64,000 nt of DNA from Psychrilyobacter atlanticus DSM 19335 (lineage in GTDB: Bacteria > Fusobacteriota > Fusobacteriia > Fusobacteriales > Fusobacteriaceae), in NCBI RefSeq assembly GCF_000426625.1, contig NZ_KE384547.1, positions 1,541,159 through 1,605,158 on the forward strand, in the 5' to 3' direction. The notes beneath the pieces are model-generated. The model was not told the origin of the DNA. It saw nothing but the letters and a program-made list of their open reading frames with translations, and did not search any database. Within the stretch, counting starts at the first letter, position 1; each line of letters begins with the position of its first letter. The translations under genes were made by a program, and so were the position numbers. Shown here one piece after another: positions 35,443 through 43,178 of the stretch.

Positions 35443-36378
35443 CTAATAAACTTCTGATTTATCTTTCTTTAAAAATCTTTTCTGAACTATCGCTGCAAGA
35501 GCCGAAAAGAAAAGTAATATATTGGCGATTGTCATAGCATACCCTGCATTTAAATTTTTAAATGCATTGTTATATATATGGAGGACAAGGGTCATAGAAG
35601 AATTTCCAGGCCCTCCTCCTGTCAATGTATAGATTAGATCAAAGGTCTGAAGTGACCAAACCATACCTAAAAAAACTACCATAATTGTCGTAGGTTTTAA
35701 TAATGGAAGAGTTATATGATAAAAAACACTCCACCTACCTGCTCCATCTACCTTGGCAGCCTCTGTATAATTTTTAGGGATTTCCATCAACCCGGCGATA
35801 TATAGGATCATAAAGTAACCTGTATTCTTCCATACTGTTATTCCCATAAGAACAAATAACACTATAGACGAATCTCCTAACCAGTTAGGTTGTGTTATAT
35901 TTAATATATTAAGGATCATATTAAGGGGAGAACTTTCTCCATTTAATAGTATTCTCCATACAATACTTACTAATACCATAGATGAGATTACAGGAACAAA
36001 CATAGCTCCCTTTACAAATTCTGTCAATCTGCTTTTCCCTCTGCTTACCAGCCAGCTAGCCATAAATAAAGAAAATATAGTTTGAGCAGGAACTACTCCC
36101 AATGTAAATAAAAAAGTATTTTTCAGAGATGCCTTAAAAGTTTTATCTAAAAGAAGATCTTTATAATTTGAAAGGCCTACAAATCCTGGCGCCTTTATGA
36201 TGTTATAGTCTGTAAAACTAAAATATATTGAAAGAAAAATAGGAATCACATAAAAAGTAAACAGTAGGAGGCTGAGGGGCCCTATAAAACCATAGGGCTT
36301 TCCTTTACCTGCTAACCTTTTTATGCAAAATCTTTTCTTAGGTTGTTCATTACTTAAAAGAATTTCTACGTTTTGCAT
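35443..36378 (-). CDS. Sugar ABC permease, MalF/UgpA type
   Basis: The 311-residue protein has an N-terminal cytoplasmic stretch, six helices and the EAA loop near residue 215 (EAAKVDGAGRWSVFYHITLP). A GGPGNSSMTLV turn is typical of CUT1 permeases. It is the second gene of the operon, 14 bases after the binding protein. Confidence 0.93.
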   Translation of the reverse strand: MQNVEILLSNEQPKKRFCIKRLAGKGKPYGFIGPLSLLLFTFYVIPIFLSIYFSFTDYNIIKAPGFVGLSNYKDLLLDKTFKASLKNTFLFTLGVVPAQTIFSLFMASWLVSRGKSRLTEFVKGAMFVPVISSMVLVSIVWRILLNGESSPLNMILNILNITQPNWLGDSSIVLFVLMGITVWKNTGYFMILYIAGLMEIPKNYTEAAKVDGAGRWSVFYHITLPLLKPTTIMVVFLGMVWSLQTFDLIYTLTGGGPGNSSMTLVLHIYNNAFKNLNAGYAMTIANILLFFSALAAIVQKRFLKKDKSEVY

Positions 36379-36391
36379 ATCCAGCTCCTTA

Positions 36392-37660
36392 TTATTTAGC
36401 TAATAATCTATTAGAATACTCTGCTGCTTCATCTAAAGATTCCTTAGCACTTTTTTCTCCAGCCATCATCATTTGAAGCTGTTTCCAAAGATATTCATAT
36501 ATCTCTACTCCATGAGGTCCTACTACAAGTGGTCTATATACTCCTTCTTGAGTTTCGATCATCTTTTGTAATCTTGGGTCTCCTTGATATGGCTCTCCCT
36601 TAGCAATAGGTGCTCTTGGGTGATGTTTATGGAATTTAGTCATAGATTCAGTACTTAACATATGTTCGATTAATCCAAAAGCTAATTCTTTATCTTTAGC
36701 ACCTGACATAAGTACTAATTGATCTACTGATGCAAAAGTTCCTTTATCTTCATCTTCAAGGGAAAGAATTATTCCATAGTTTAAATCAGGAAATGATTTA
36801 TCTAAGATCTCTCCTGCTGCTGAAGATAAATATATAGAAAATAGTGATTTTCCAGGACCAAATGTTGTTTGTAACATCTCTTTATTAGTTTGTGCCATAT
36901 AGTATGAAGGCAATACATCATATTTAAATTTTAAGTCTTTTAAGAATTTAGCAGTTTTTACTCCAGCTTCATTATTAAATTTTACAGATTTTAAATCATC
37001 ATTGAATATGTCTCCACCTGCCTGCCAAAGGAATCCATACCAGTTCCAGTTAAGATCTCCAAAATAAGGTGCTCCCCATCCTTGAGAGAATCCCCATTGA
37101 TCTGCTTTTCCGTCTTTATTTGTATCTTGAGTTGCTTTTACTGCACATCTTATAAAATCTTCCCATGTAACAGGAACATCTTCACCTATAGATGCAAGGA
37201 TATCTTTATTATAGTAAATAACTGCAGGGTTAGCTGCTTCTATCCCAAGTCCATACATCCCCCCCATCATCTTTCCATGTTTGATGTATATATAATTTTC
37301 ATAGTCTTCCTTTGTAAGGTAAGGTGTAAGATCTTCAACTGCTCCCATTTCTATAAATTGTGGGAACATTTCAGCATACATATACCCGATATCCGGACCT
37401 TGTCCTGAAGCTATTCCAGCAGCATATTTTTCAGAATAATTTTCCCATGGAATAATCTCTAATTCTACATCTACATTATTTGCTTCTCCATATTCTTTCA
37501 TGATTGGTCCCCATACAGCTTGATCATTTTCTCCGATAGGTGGTAACCATACAACTAATTTTTCCTTCTTCTCCTTCTTCCCCCAAAAAGCCATGGCCTC
37601 TGTACTTGTTACTGCAGTCAATAAAACTATCGACAATATTAACGCTAATATTTTTTTCAT
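36392..37660 (-). CDS. Extracellular sugar-binding protein (family 1)
   Basis: The 422-residue protein has a cleavable signal peptide ending TEAMA near residue 24 and no lipobox Cys, so it should be free in the periplasm of a diderm cell. The mature part begins KLVVWLPPIGEND and shows SGQGPDIGYMYAEMFPQF and a tryptophan-rich stretch NWNWYGFLWQAGG typical of oligosaccharide binding. It is first in the operon, behind AGGGAGG and a leader of about 950 nt. The ligand is likely sugar-like. Confidence 0.92.
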   Translation of the reverse strand: MKKILALILSIVLLTAVTSTEAMAFWGKKEKKEKLVVWLPPIGENDQAVWGPIMKEYGEANNVDVELEIIPWENYSEKYAAGIASGQGPDIGYMYAEMFPQFIEMGAVEDLTPYLTKEDYENYIYIKHGKMMGGMYGLGIEAANPAVIYYNKDILASIGEDVPVTWEDFIRCAVKATQDTNKDGKADQWGFSQGWGAPYFGDLNWNWYGFLWQAGGDIFNDDLKSVKFNNEAGVKTAKFLKDLKFKYDVLPSYYMAQTNKEMLQTTFGPGKSLFSIYLSSAAGEILDKSFPDLNYGIILSLEDEDKGTFASVDQLVLMSGAKDKELAFGLIEHMLSTESMTKFHKHHPRAPIAKGEPYQGDPRLQKMIETQEGVYRPLVVGPHGVEIYEYLWKQLQMMMAGEKSAKESLDEAAEYSNRLLAK

Positions 37661-37803
37661 TTTTTCCTCCCTATTTTTTGTTTTATGTAAAAAGATAATA
37701 TATTTACTCTATTTATGAATATTTAAAGCAACCACTCTCTTTTTAGATACAGATAGTTCTTTCTTTCACTTTATTTTTATTTCACATTCCTCTCCTTTTC
37801 TTA

Positions 37804-37835
37804 TTACCTGTTTATTTTAAGGCACAAACAGGTAA
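37804..37835 (-). other. Leader hairpin TTACCTGTTT/AAACAGGTAA
   Basis: Perfect 10-bp arms surround a 12-base loop, about 145 bases ahead of the binding-protein gene. No U-run follows. It is in the unshared, gene-proximal part of the leader. Confidence 0.45.
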
Positions 37836-37968
37836 CGAGAAAAAGGCTAATGCCTGATTCATTTTCTATATTTAATCTTAAAATATTTATTGTTATATGA
37901 AATATTCTGAATTATTTGAAGATATGGCTCTTATCACTCAAGATTTATAAATTTAATCTATCCTGGCA

Positions 37969-38032
37969 ACATCCTTCCAGAATCAACTGAGGCTTGAAAG
38001 TTATGGATAAATTTTTAAAATTAATAATTTAT
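37969..38032 (-). repeat. Leader direct repeat, unit 1
   Basis: This unit matches 38101-38162 in the blocks AATCAACTGAGG, TTGAAA and TTAAAATTAATAATTTAT (plus-strand reading). A weaker match to the GCCTGAG...TTCTGGATGAAG block of the conserved leader element suggests that it is a third, degenerate version of the same module. Confidence 0.6.
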
Positions 38033-38100
38033 CAGAATTGCTTTAAAATACAATAGTTAGCATTGACAAAGTTTATTAAATTTTAATATCTAATTCAATA

Positions 38101-38162
38101 ACACCCTTCTAAAATCAACTGAGGTTTGAAAAAATGAATGAAATTTAAAATTAATAATTTAT
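38101..38162 (-). repeat. Leader direct repeat, unit 2
   Basis: This is the partner of 37969-38032, about 70 bases away. Together they lie between the conserved leader element and the binding-protein gene. Confidence 0.6.
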
Positions 38163-38201
38163 ATTTTTATGATAACTTTGAATTTAATGCATAACAAGTG
38201 A

Positions 38202-38221
38202 CCCCCTGGTTTACCAGAGAG
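38202..38221 (-). other. GC-rich hairpin at the end of leader element copy 2
   Basis: On the minus strand CTCTCTGG and CCAGGGGG pair (with two G-U pairs) around TAAA. It is the most GC-rich stretch of this AT-rich leader. A longer stem TCACCTTT/AAAGGTGA occupies the same relative place in copy 1 near 29377-29422. Confidence 0.45.
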
Positions 38222-38564
38222 GATATATTTTTGCATTAAAAAATATGGCATAAATAACCAGTATAATTTAATAGTTTAATATGCATTCAAATTAAATTTT
38301 CTTCGTTTTTTACAATGATTGTTAGTTGGAACAGAGTTGTTCCGAAAGTAATTATTTTAGGAATAGATAAAGTATTAAGGTCATAATATCTCGTTAATAT
38401 CTTTATTTATATCCACAATAATTCTAAAATGGATTGGAAGTTAAAGAGTGAATTGGAATAAATGTTTATCATATTGAAATAGTTAGCACTACCTAATATA
38501 TCCTTTTTTCAGATTCTAAAAGTTCCATTATAACTTCATCCAGAAGTTTATCAGCTACTCAGGC

Positions 38565-38588
38565 TCAATTAAATCTTAATTTAAACAT
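38565..38588 (-). CDS. Leader ORF MFKLRFN, copy 2
   Basis: ATG at 38588 follows AAAGGAG by seven bases and encodes the same seven residues as copy 1, then TGA GCC TGA. Conservation of ribosome site, start and stop in two diverged copies suggests that translation of this short frame matters. Confidence 0.45.
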   Translation of the reverse strand: MFKLRFN

Positions 38589-38620
38589 AATTCCTCTCCT
38601 TTAAAAATTTATTTACATAA

Positions 38621-38649
38621 CTTATACCACTTTTTGCTTGATTTATCAA
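38621..38649 (-). promoter_or_regulatory. Promoter of the ABC/DUF4091 operon leader
   Basis: On the minus strand TTGATA (38644-38649) and TATAAG (38621-38626) are 17 bases apart; the start would be near 38614. Position and spacing match the copy 1 promoter. Confidence 0.65.
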
Positions 38650-38778
38650 TTAAAAAATGAAATTCACTTGAATTATTGCTCTATTTAGTTCTTAAATCCA
38701 CTCATTATGATCAATTAAAAAGCAAAGTAACATTATACACAAGCAACATTCTATATTTGTAAAATAAACTATAAGAAT

Positions 38779-38808
38779 AAAAATAGTGCCCATCAGGGCA
38801 CCATTTTT
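38779..38808 (-). terminator. Terminator of the diguanylate cyclase gene
   Basis: GTGCCC and GGGCAC form the core stem, flanked by AAAAAT/ATTTTT pairing, with a U-run on the minus strand. It overlaps the last codon. Confidence 0.85.
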
Positions 38809-40393
38809 ATTCTTGATATTCCACCCTGTTTCTTCCATTTTTTTTTGCTCTATACAATAAATTATCGACTCTTCCCAGGATTAAATCTAGAGTATCATTG
38901 GGTGTGTTTTTTATAACTCCCATGCTAACTGTAATTATAGTATCGTATTCCCACGTCATTTTTTCTATAGTCTGTCTCAGTCTGTCTGCAATTATAATCC
39001 CCTCTCTTAACTTTGTATTAGGTAATAAGATTAAGAATTCTTCCCCACCGTACCTACCGAATATATCTGTAGTTTTTATGTTATTTGATATAGCCTTAGA
39101 TATGTCTTTTAAAACTGTATCTCCAAATAGATGGCCATAGGTATCATTTATTTTTTTAAATTTATCTAGATCAAACATAATTAAAGAAAAATTCAAATTA
39201 AAGTTTTTTGACTGTTCTATTTCTTTTTCAATTAAATCTATGATGGCTCTCCTATTATAGCATCCTGTCAACGGATCTGTTTCAGAGATATATTTCAAGT
39301 TATTTTCTCTTTTTATTACCTCATAATTCATTTTTTTTATGGCACTATTGATAAAACTTAATTCATTTTTTTCATCTATTACCTCAGTTAATTTATCTAT
39401 ATTTTTACTATAGTTCCCTTGAGAAATACTGTCGATAACACAAGATAATTGATTTAAAGAGCTGTCAAAATTTTTACTTAGAACAGATAAAACAATGAGA
39501 ATAAAAACTATAGTCAATATAACTATACCAATGATGTAGAATCTCAACCTTAAAATTGTATTATTTATATCTTTTTCATCGACACTTCCAATTAGGAGAA
39601 TATCCAAATCTTTGATTTTTTTTATATGGTACAGTTTTTTACCCATAGGAGTCTTTTTTATAATTTTAAAATGATCCCTTGAAAATAAGTTCATTTTTGA
39701 AATATAATCAAAATTTTTCTTGTTGTCTCCTCCATCTACTAAAATTTTATTATTTTTATCCACTATGAAAAATGATCCTGTATTCTCAATTTTAAATTTT
39801 GAAATTTCATTCCCTATATAAGACAAATCAATCATCGCTAACAACACGCCTATTATTTCACCATCTAATTCAATTTTTTTAGACAGAGTTACTATTGGAT
39901 TCCCTGTCCCTGCATGGATAAAAACTTTCGATAGATAGGTTCCTTTAGAATTAAGAGCCCCTCTATACCACGGCCTTGTTGTTGGGTCATAATTAGGTGG
40001 TAAATTTTGATCCTCCGCCAGATTATCAAATATCATTTTTTTATCAGAACTTCCAAAGGCTATAAATTTTATAGCCTTTTTTTCCTCTGCCAGATTCTGC
40101 ATATGATAAGTCATATGTTTAAGTCTATACTTATCATTTATTTGAAAGTTTAAAGAGGTTAACCCTTCATGCTCTTCGTTATATGTATCTGCTACATGTT
40201 CAATAGTTTCTCCGATAGAATTGATTTTATTTTGAATAGACTGCTCTATGTTTTGACTGATTAAGTCCATTTTTTGACTTTGTACTTCCTTCATTTCCCC
40301 AGAAAATATAAAAAATGTAATTACAGAAATGATCAATATAGGTATTGTTGCTGTAAAAAAAGTTAATGTAAAAATTTTTCTTTTAAGACTCAT
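38807..40393 (-). CDS. Membrane diguanylate cyclase with Cache sensor
   Basis: The 528-residue protein has a first membrane helix near residues 8-30, a periplasmic dCache-like sensor (for example NYDPTTRPWYRGAL near 140) and a second helix near 278-300. The GGDEF domain follows, with DPLTGCYNRRA near 370 and the active-site GGEEF near 447. It should make c-di-GMP on ligand sensing. The inhibitory site reads KTTD where RxxD is expected, so feedback inhibition may be weak. It is monocistronic and next to, but separate from, the ABC operon. Confidence 0.92.
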   Translation of the reverse strand: MSLKRKIFTLTFFTATIPILIISVITFFIFSGEMKEVQSQKMDLISQNIEQSIQNKINSIGETIEHVADTYNEEHEGLTSLNFQINDKYRLKHMTYHMQNLAEEKKAIKFIAFGSSDKKMIFDNLAEDQNLPPNYDPTTRPWYRGALNSKGTYLSKVFIHAGTGNPIVTLSKKIELDGEIIGVLLAMIDLSYIGNEISKFKIENTGSFFIVDKNNKILVDGGDNKKNFDYISKMNLFSRDHFKIIKKTPMGKKLYHIKKIKDLDILLIGSVDEKDINNTILRLRFYIIGIVILTIVFILIVLSVLSKNFDSSLNQLSCVIDSISQGNYSKNIDKLTEVIDEKNELSFINSAIKKMNYEVIKRENNLKYISETDPLTGCYNRRAIIDLIEKEIEQSKNFNLNFSLIMFDLDKFKKINDTYGHLFGDTVLKDISKAISNNIKTTDIFGRYGGEEFLILLPNTKLREGIIIADRLRQTIEKMTWEYDTIITVSMGVIKNTPNDTLDLILGRVDNLLYRAKKNGRNRVEYQE

Positions 40394-40520
40394 CTAACCA
40401 CCCCTCATTGTTAGGATTTATTCGCTAAAATCATATTTTTCCTTTTTTTTTTAGTATGCTATACTTATAAATATAAAAAATTCAAATTAAATGAAAAACT
40501 ATAAAAAAGGAGATATATCA

Positions 40521-41693
40521 ATGAAAAAAAATATACTATTAGGAATTACTGGAGGTATTGCAGCCTATAAGTCTGCTAATATCTGTTCTCTTTTAAAGAA
40601 AAATGGATACAATGTAAAGGTCATAATGACCAAAAATGCTACTGAAATAATTACCCCTCTTACCTTGGAAACTCTCTCTAAAAACAGAGTAGCCATTGAC
40701 ATGTGGGCAGAAAAATCAAACATAGATGTGGAACACATAAACTTAGCTGACTGGGCTGATTTAGTTTTAATAGCTCCTGCTACCTATAACATCATTGGAA
40801 AGGTTGCAAATGGTATCGCTGATGATATGCTCTCTACTGTAATCTCTGCATCTTGTGCTCCTACTTATTTTGCCCTGGCTATGAATGTAAATATGTATAA
40901 CAATCCTATCCTAAAAGATAATATTAAAAAATTAGAAGGATATGGATACAACTTTATCGATGCAGATTCAGGCCAGCTTGCCTGTGACTGGGTTGCCAAA
41001 GGGAGACTCAAGAAGGAAGTCGATATAGTCGATATAGTAAATAACTATTTTGAATCTTTAGAAAGGGAAAGGTTTTTAGAGGGAAAAAATATCTTGATTA
41101 CTGCCGGTCCTACTGAAGAAGCTATCGACCCTATCAGGTATCTGAGTAACCGATCTACAGGTAAGATGGGTTATGCCCTGGCAGCTGCAGGTGCTCAATT
41201 AGGAGCTAACGTTACCTTGGTCAGCGGACCTACTAATCTTGAAGTTCCAAATGGTGTAGAATTTATATCTGCAAAGAGTGCTATCGATATGTATGAGGCT
41301 GTCTTTAGTAAGTTTGAAAATATGGATATTGCCATTGGCTGTGCAGCTGTTGCAGATTATAGGATAAAGGAGTATTCATCTTCTAAAATCAAAAAAAATG
41401 ATGGAGATCTAGTTTTTGAATTAACTAGAAACCCTGATATTCTAATGGAAATGGGTAAGAGAAAAAAAGAACAAACTCTTATTGGATTTGCTGCTGAATC
41501 AGATAACCTAATTGAAAATGCCATGAAAAAATTAGAGAAAAAAAATCTAAATCTAATAGTTGCTAATTCCACCAATGCTTTTGGAAATGACAGCAATGAA
41601 GTATTTTTCATTGACAAGGAAAAAAATATTTTAGAAATTCCACAAATGAAAAAAGATGACCTTGCATTTAAAATTTTAGAGACATTAAAATAA
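40521..41693 (+). CDS. coaBC: Phosphopantothenoylcysteine decarboxylase/synthetase
   Basis: This bifunctional CoA-biosynthesis enzyme has 390 residues. The flavin-dependent CoaC half begins ILLGITGGIAAYKSA and includes the MNVNMYNNP substrate loop. The CoaB half begins after KNILITAGPTEEAIDPIRYLSNRSTGKMG near residue 193. I start at ATG 40521, 7-8 bases after AAAAAGGAG, which drops the ten extra codons of the longest open frame. Confidence 0.96.
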   Translation: MKKNILLGITGGIAAYKSANICSLLKKNGYNVKVIMTKNATEIITPLTLETLSKNRVAIDMWAEKSNIDVEHINLADWADLVLIAPATYNIIGKVANGIADDMLSTVISASCAPTYFALAMNVNMYNNPILKDNIKKLEGYGYNFIDADSGQLACDWVAKGRLKKEVDIVDIVNNYFESLERERFLEGKNILITAGPTEEAIDPIRYLSNRSTGKMGYALAAAGAQLGANVTLVSGPTNLEVPNGVEFISAKSAIDMYEAVFSKFENMDIAIGCAAVADYRIKEYSSSKIKKNDGDLVFELTRNPDILMEMGKRKKEQTLIGFAAESDNLIENAMKKLEKKNLNLIVANSTNAFGNDSNEVFFIDKEKNILEIPQMKKDDLAFKILETLK

Positions 41694-41715
41694 TTTAATA
41701 AACTTAAGATTTAAA

Positions 41716-41744
41716 TTGACTAATTCCTAATTATGGACTATACT
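41716..41744 (+). promoter_or_regulatory. Promoter of the LysM lipoprotein gene
   Basis: TTGACT (41716-41721) and TATACT (41739-41744) have a 17-base spacer. Confidence 0.8.
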
Positions 41745-41777
41745 CATATAAATATCGAATTAATTAGGAGGATTTTA

Positions 41778-42143
41778 ATGAAAAAATTATTAATATTATT
41801 AGCAGCTCTATCACTTGTAGCATGTAGCAGTAATGAGCCAAAGGAAGAAAAGGTTGAAACTACACCTGTAGTTACTGAGGTTGTTGTTGAAGAGACTCCA
41901 GCAGTTGTTGAAGAAGAAGCTCCAGTTGTTGTTGAAGAGACTACTATGGAAGAAGAAGTTATTGTTGAAGATGTTCCAATGACAGAAGAAGCTCCTACTA
42001 GCTATACTGTTGTAGAGGGAGATAACTTATTCAGAATAGGATTAAAATACAATATGTCTTGGGAAAAATTAGCTGAAGAAAATAATATCTCTAATCCAGA
42101 CGTTATTGAAGCTAGTCAAGTATTAACAATCCCTACAAAATAA
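41778..42143 (+). CDS. LysM lipoprotein with acidic valine/glutamate-rich linker
   Basis: The 121-residue lipoprotein has lipobox LVACSS near residue 15, then a low-complexity linker of about 55 residues rich in Val, Glu, Pro and Thr (repeated VVEE and EEAP). One C-terminal LysM follows (YTVVEGDNLFRIGLKYNMSW). It would anchor in a membrane and reach the peptidoglycan. I start at ATG 41778 behind TAGGAGG and just after the promoter. Confidence 0.88.
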   Translation: MKKLLILLAALSLVACSSNEPKEEKVETTPVVTEVVVEETPAVVEEEAPVVVEETTMEEEVIVEDVPMTEEAPTSYTVVEGDNLFRIGLKYNMSWEKLAEENNISNPDVIEASQVLTIPTK

Positions 42144-42172
42144 ACTTTTAATAGCCATCTATTGACTAAAAT

Positions 42173-42208
42173 AAAAGATGATCTCTATATTAAGAGATCA
42201 TCTTTTTT
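42173..42208. terminator. Bidirectional terminator between LysM lipoprotein and kdsB
   Basis: AAAAGATGATCTCT and AGAGATCATCTTTT pair around ATATTA, with T on both exits. Confidence 0.88.
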
Positions 42209-42227
42209 ATTAACTTATACAAAGTTT

Positions 42228-42965
42228 TTATATAGTGATGTTACCTTCTTTCACTATTTTTTTAACTCTTTCTAGATCCTCCGCAGTATCAACTCCTACA
42301 ATTTTATAGGGAGTTTCTAAAACTTTTATCCTATAACCATTTTCTAAAACTCTAAGCTGCTCCAGTGATTCAGAAATCTCTAAAGGTGTCTGATCCATCT
42401 GTGAATATTTGATAACAAAGTCTCTTCTATATCCATATATTCCTACATGTTTAAAGTAGTTTTTCATATCCAATTCCCTTGGATACGGAATAGGTGATCT
42501 AGAAAAATAAATTCCATAGTCATCTTTAGTTGTAACCACCTTTACATTGTTTGGATTTTCAACCTCTTCTAGAGTATCTATCCTATGTTTTAAAGTCGCC
42601 ATACTTAATTCTGGTTCCTTTAAAAATGGAGTAATCAAAGCATTAATCATCTCTTTTTCTATAAGGGGTTCATCTCCCTGTACATTTATAATCACATCAA
42701 ATTCACTATAAATTTCTGCAACTTCCGCTATTCTAGAGGTTCCGTTAGGATGATTCTCAGAGGTCATAACAACTTCCCCTCCAAAAGATTTTACTTTATC
42801 ATATACAAGTTGATTATCCGTCGCTACAACAACCATATCTAAGTTCGATAAAAGGGTACGTTTATATACCCACTCAATCATAGAATGACCATCTATATCA
42901 GCTAAAGGTTTTCCTTCTAACCTCGTTGAAGCATATCGTGCCGGAATAACTCCTAAAAATTTCAT
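42228..42965 (-). CDS. kdsB: CMP-KDO synthetase (3-deoxy-manno-octulosonate cytidylyltransferase)
   Basis: The 245-residue enzyme activates KDO with CTP for LPS inner-core synthesis, which shows that the organism makes LPS. Motifs: GVIPARYASTRLEGKPL at the N-terminus, NVQGDEPLI near residue 95, and YFSRSPIPYPR near 155. ATG 42965 is the start, because the open frame further upstream begins with the TTG inside the GGAGGG ribosome site. Confidence 0.96.
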   Translation of the reverse strand: MKFLGVIPARYASTRLEGKPLADIDGHSMIEWVYKRTLLSNLDMVVVATDNQLVYDKVKSFGGEVVMTSENHPNGTSRIAEVAEIYSEFDVIINVQGDEPLIEKEMINALITPFLKEPELSMATLKHRIDTLEEVENPNNVKVVTTKDDYGIYFSRSPIPYPRELDMKNYFKHVGIYGYRRDFVIKYSQMDQTPLEISESLEQLRVLENGYRIKVLETPYKIVGVDTAEDLERVKKIVKEGNITI

Positions 42966-43087
42966 ATTTCCCTCCAATTATAATTTTTTATTAATTATAC
43001 AATATAATTGCCTAAAAAAAAAGGAAGTTGATTTTATTTAGAGTATACTAATTAGCGATCTTTTATTTAGGGGAAATAAATTAACTG

Positions 43088-43116
43088 TTGATTTATTAAG
43101 AGTTAATATTTATAAT
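43088..43116 (+). promoter_or_regulatory. Promoter of the winged-helix protein gene
   Basis: TTGATT (43088-43093) and TATAAT (43111-43116) have a 17-base spacer. Confidence 0.7.
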
Positions 43117-43178
43117 GTAATAAATAAAGATATTTTAGTTAAATTAGTATTGTTTTGAAATAATAGGGCGGTGAAAAA

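Larger units (their letters stand above)
38226..38650 (-). repeat. Conserved leader element, copy 2 (upstream of the ABC/DUF4091 operon)
   Basis: This is the homologue of 29401-29892. Promoter, ribosome site, seven-codon ORF, the TTCTGGATGAAGT block, the GGAAC...GTTCC inverted repeat (38328-38343) and a TATTTTTGCATTAAAAAATA stem are in the same order. It begins a leader of about 950 nt before the binding-protein ATG at 37660. The remaining part of the 1.1-kb gap (37661-38806) holds two direct repeats, two hairpins and the terminator of the cyclase gene, and no gene. Confidence 0.75.

Noticed and set aside
37661-38806. Sigma-54 promoters or a degraded gene in the 1.1-kb gap
   Set aside because: No TGGCAC-N5-TTGC pair and no frame with protein-like composition on either strand. 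Homology to 29.4-29.9 kb is better explained by a leader element.
41778-42143. Low-complexity Val/Glu repeat as a satellite or CRISPR-like repeat
   Set aside because: The repetition is at amino-acid level in a lipoprotein linker, with no regular spacers.
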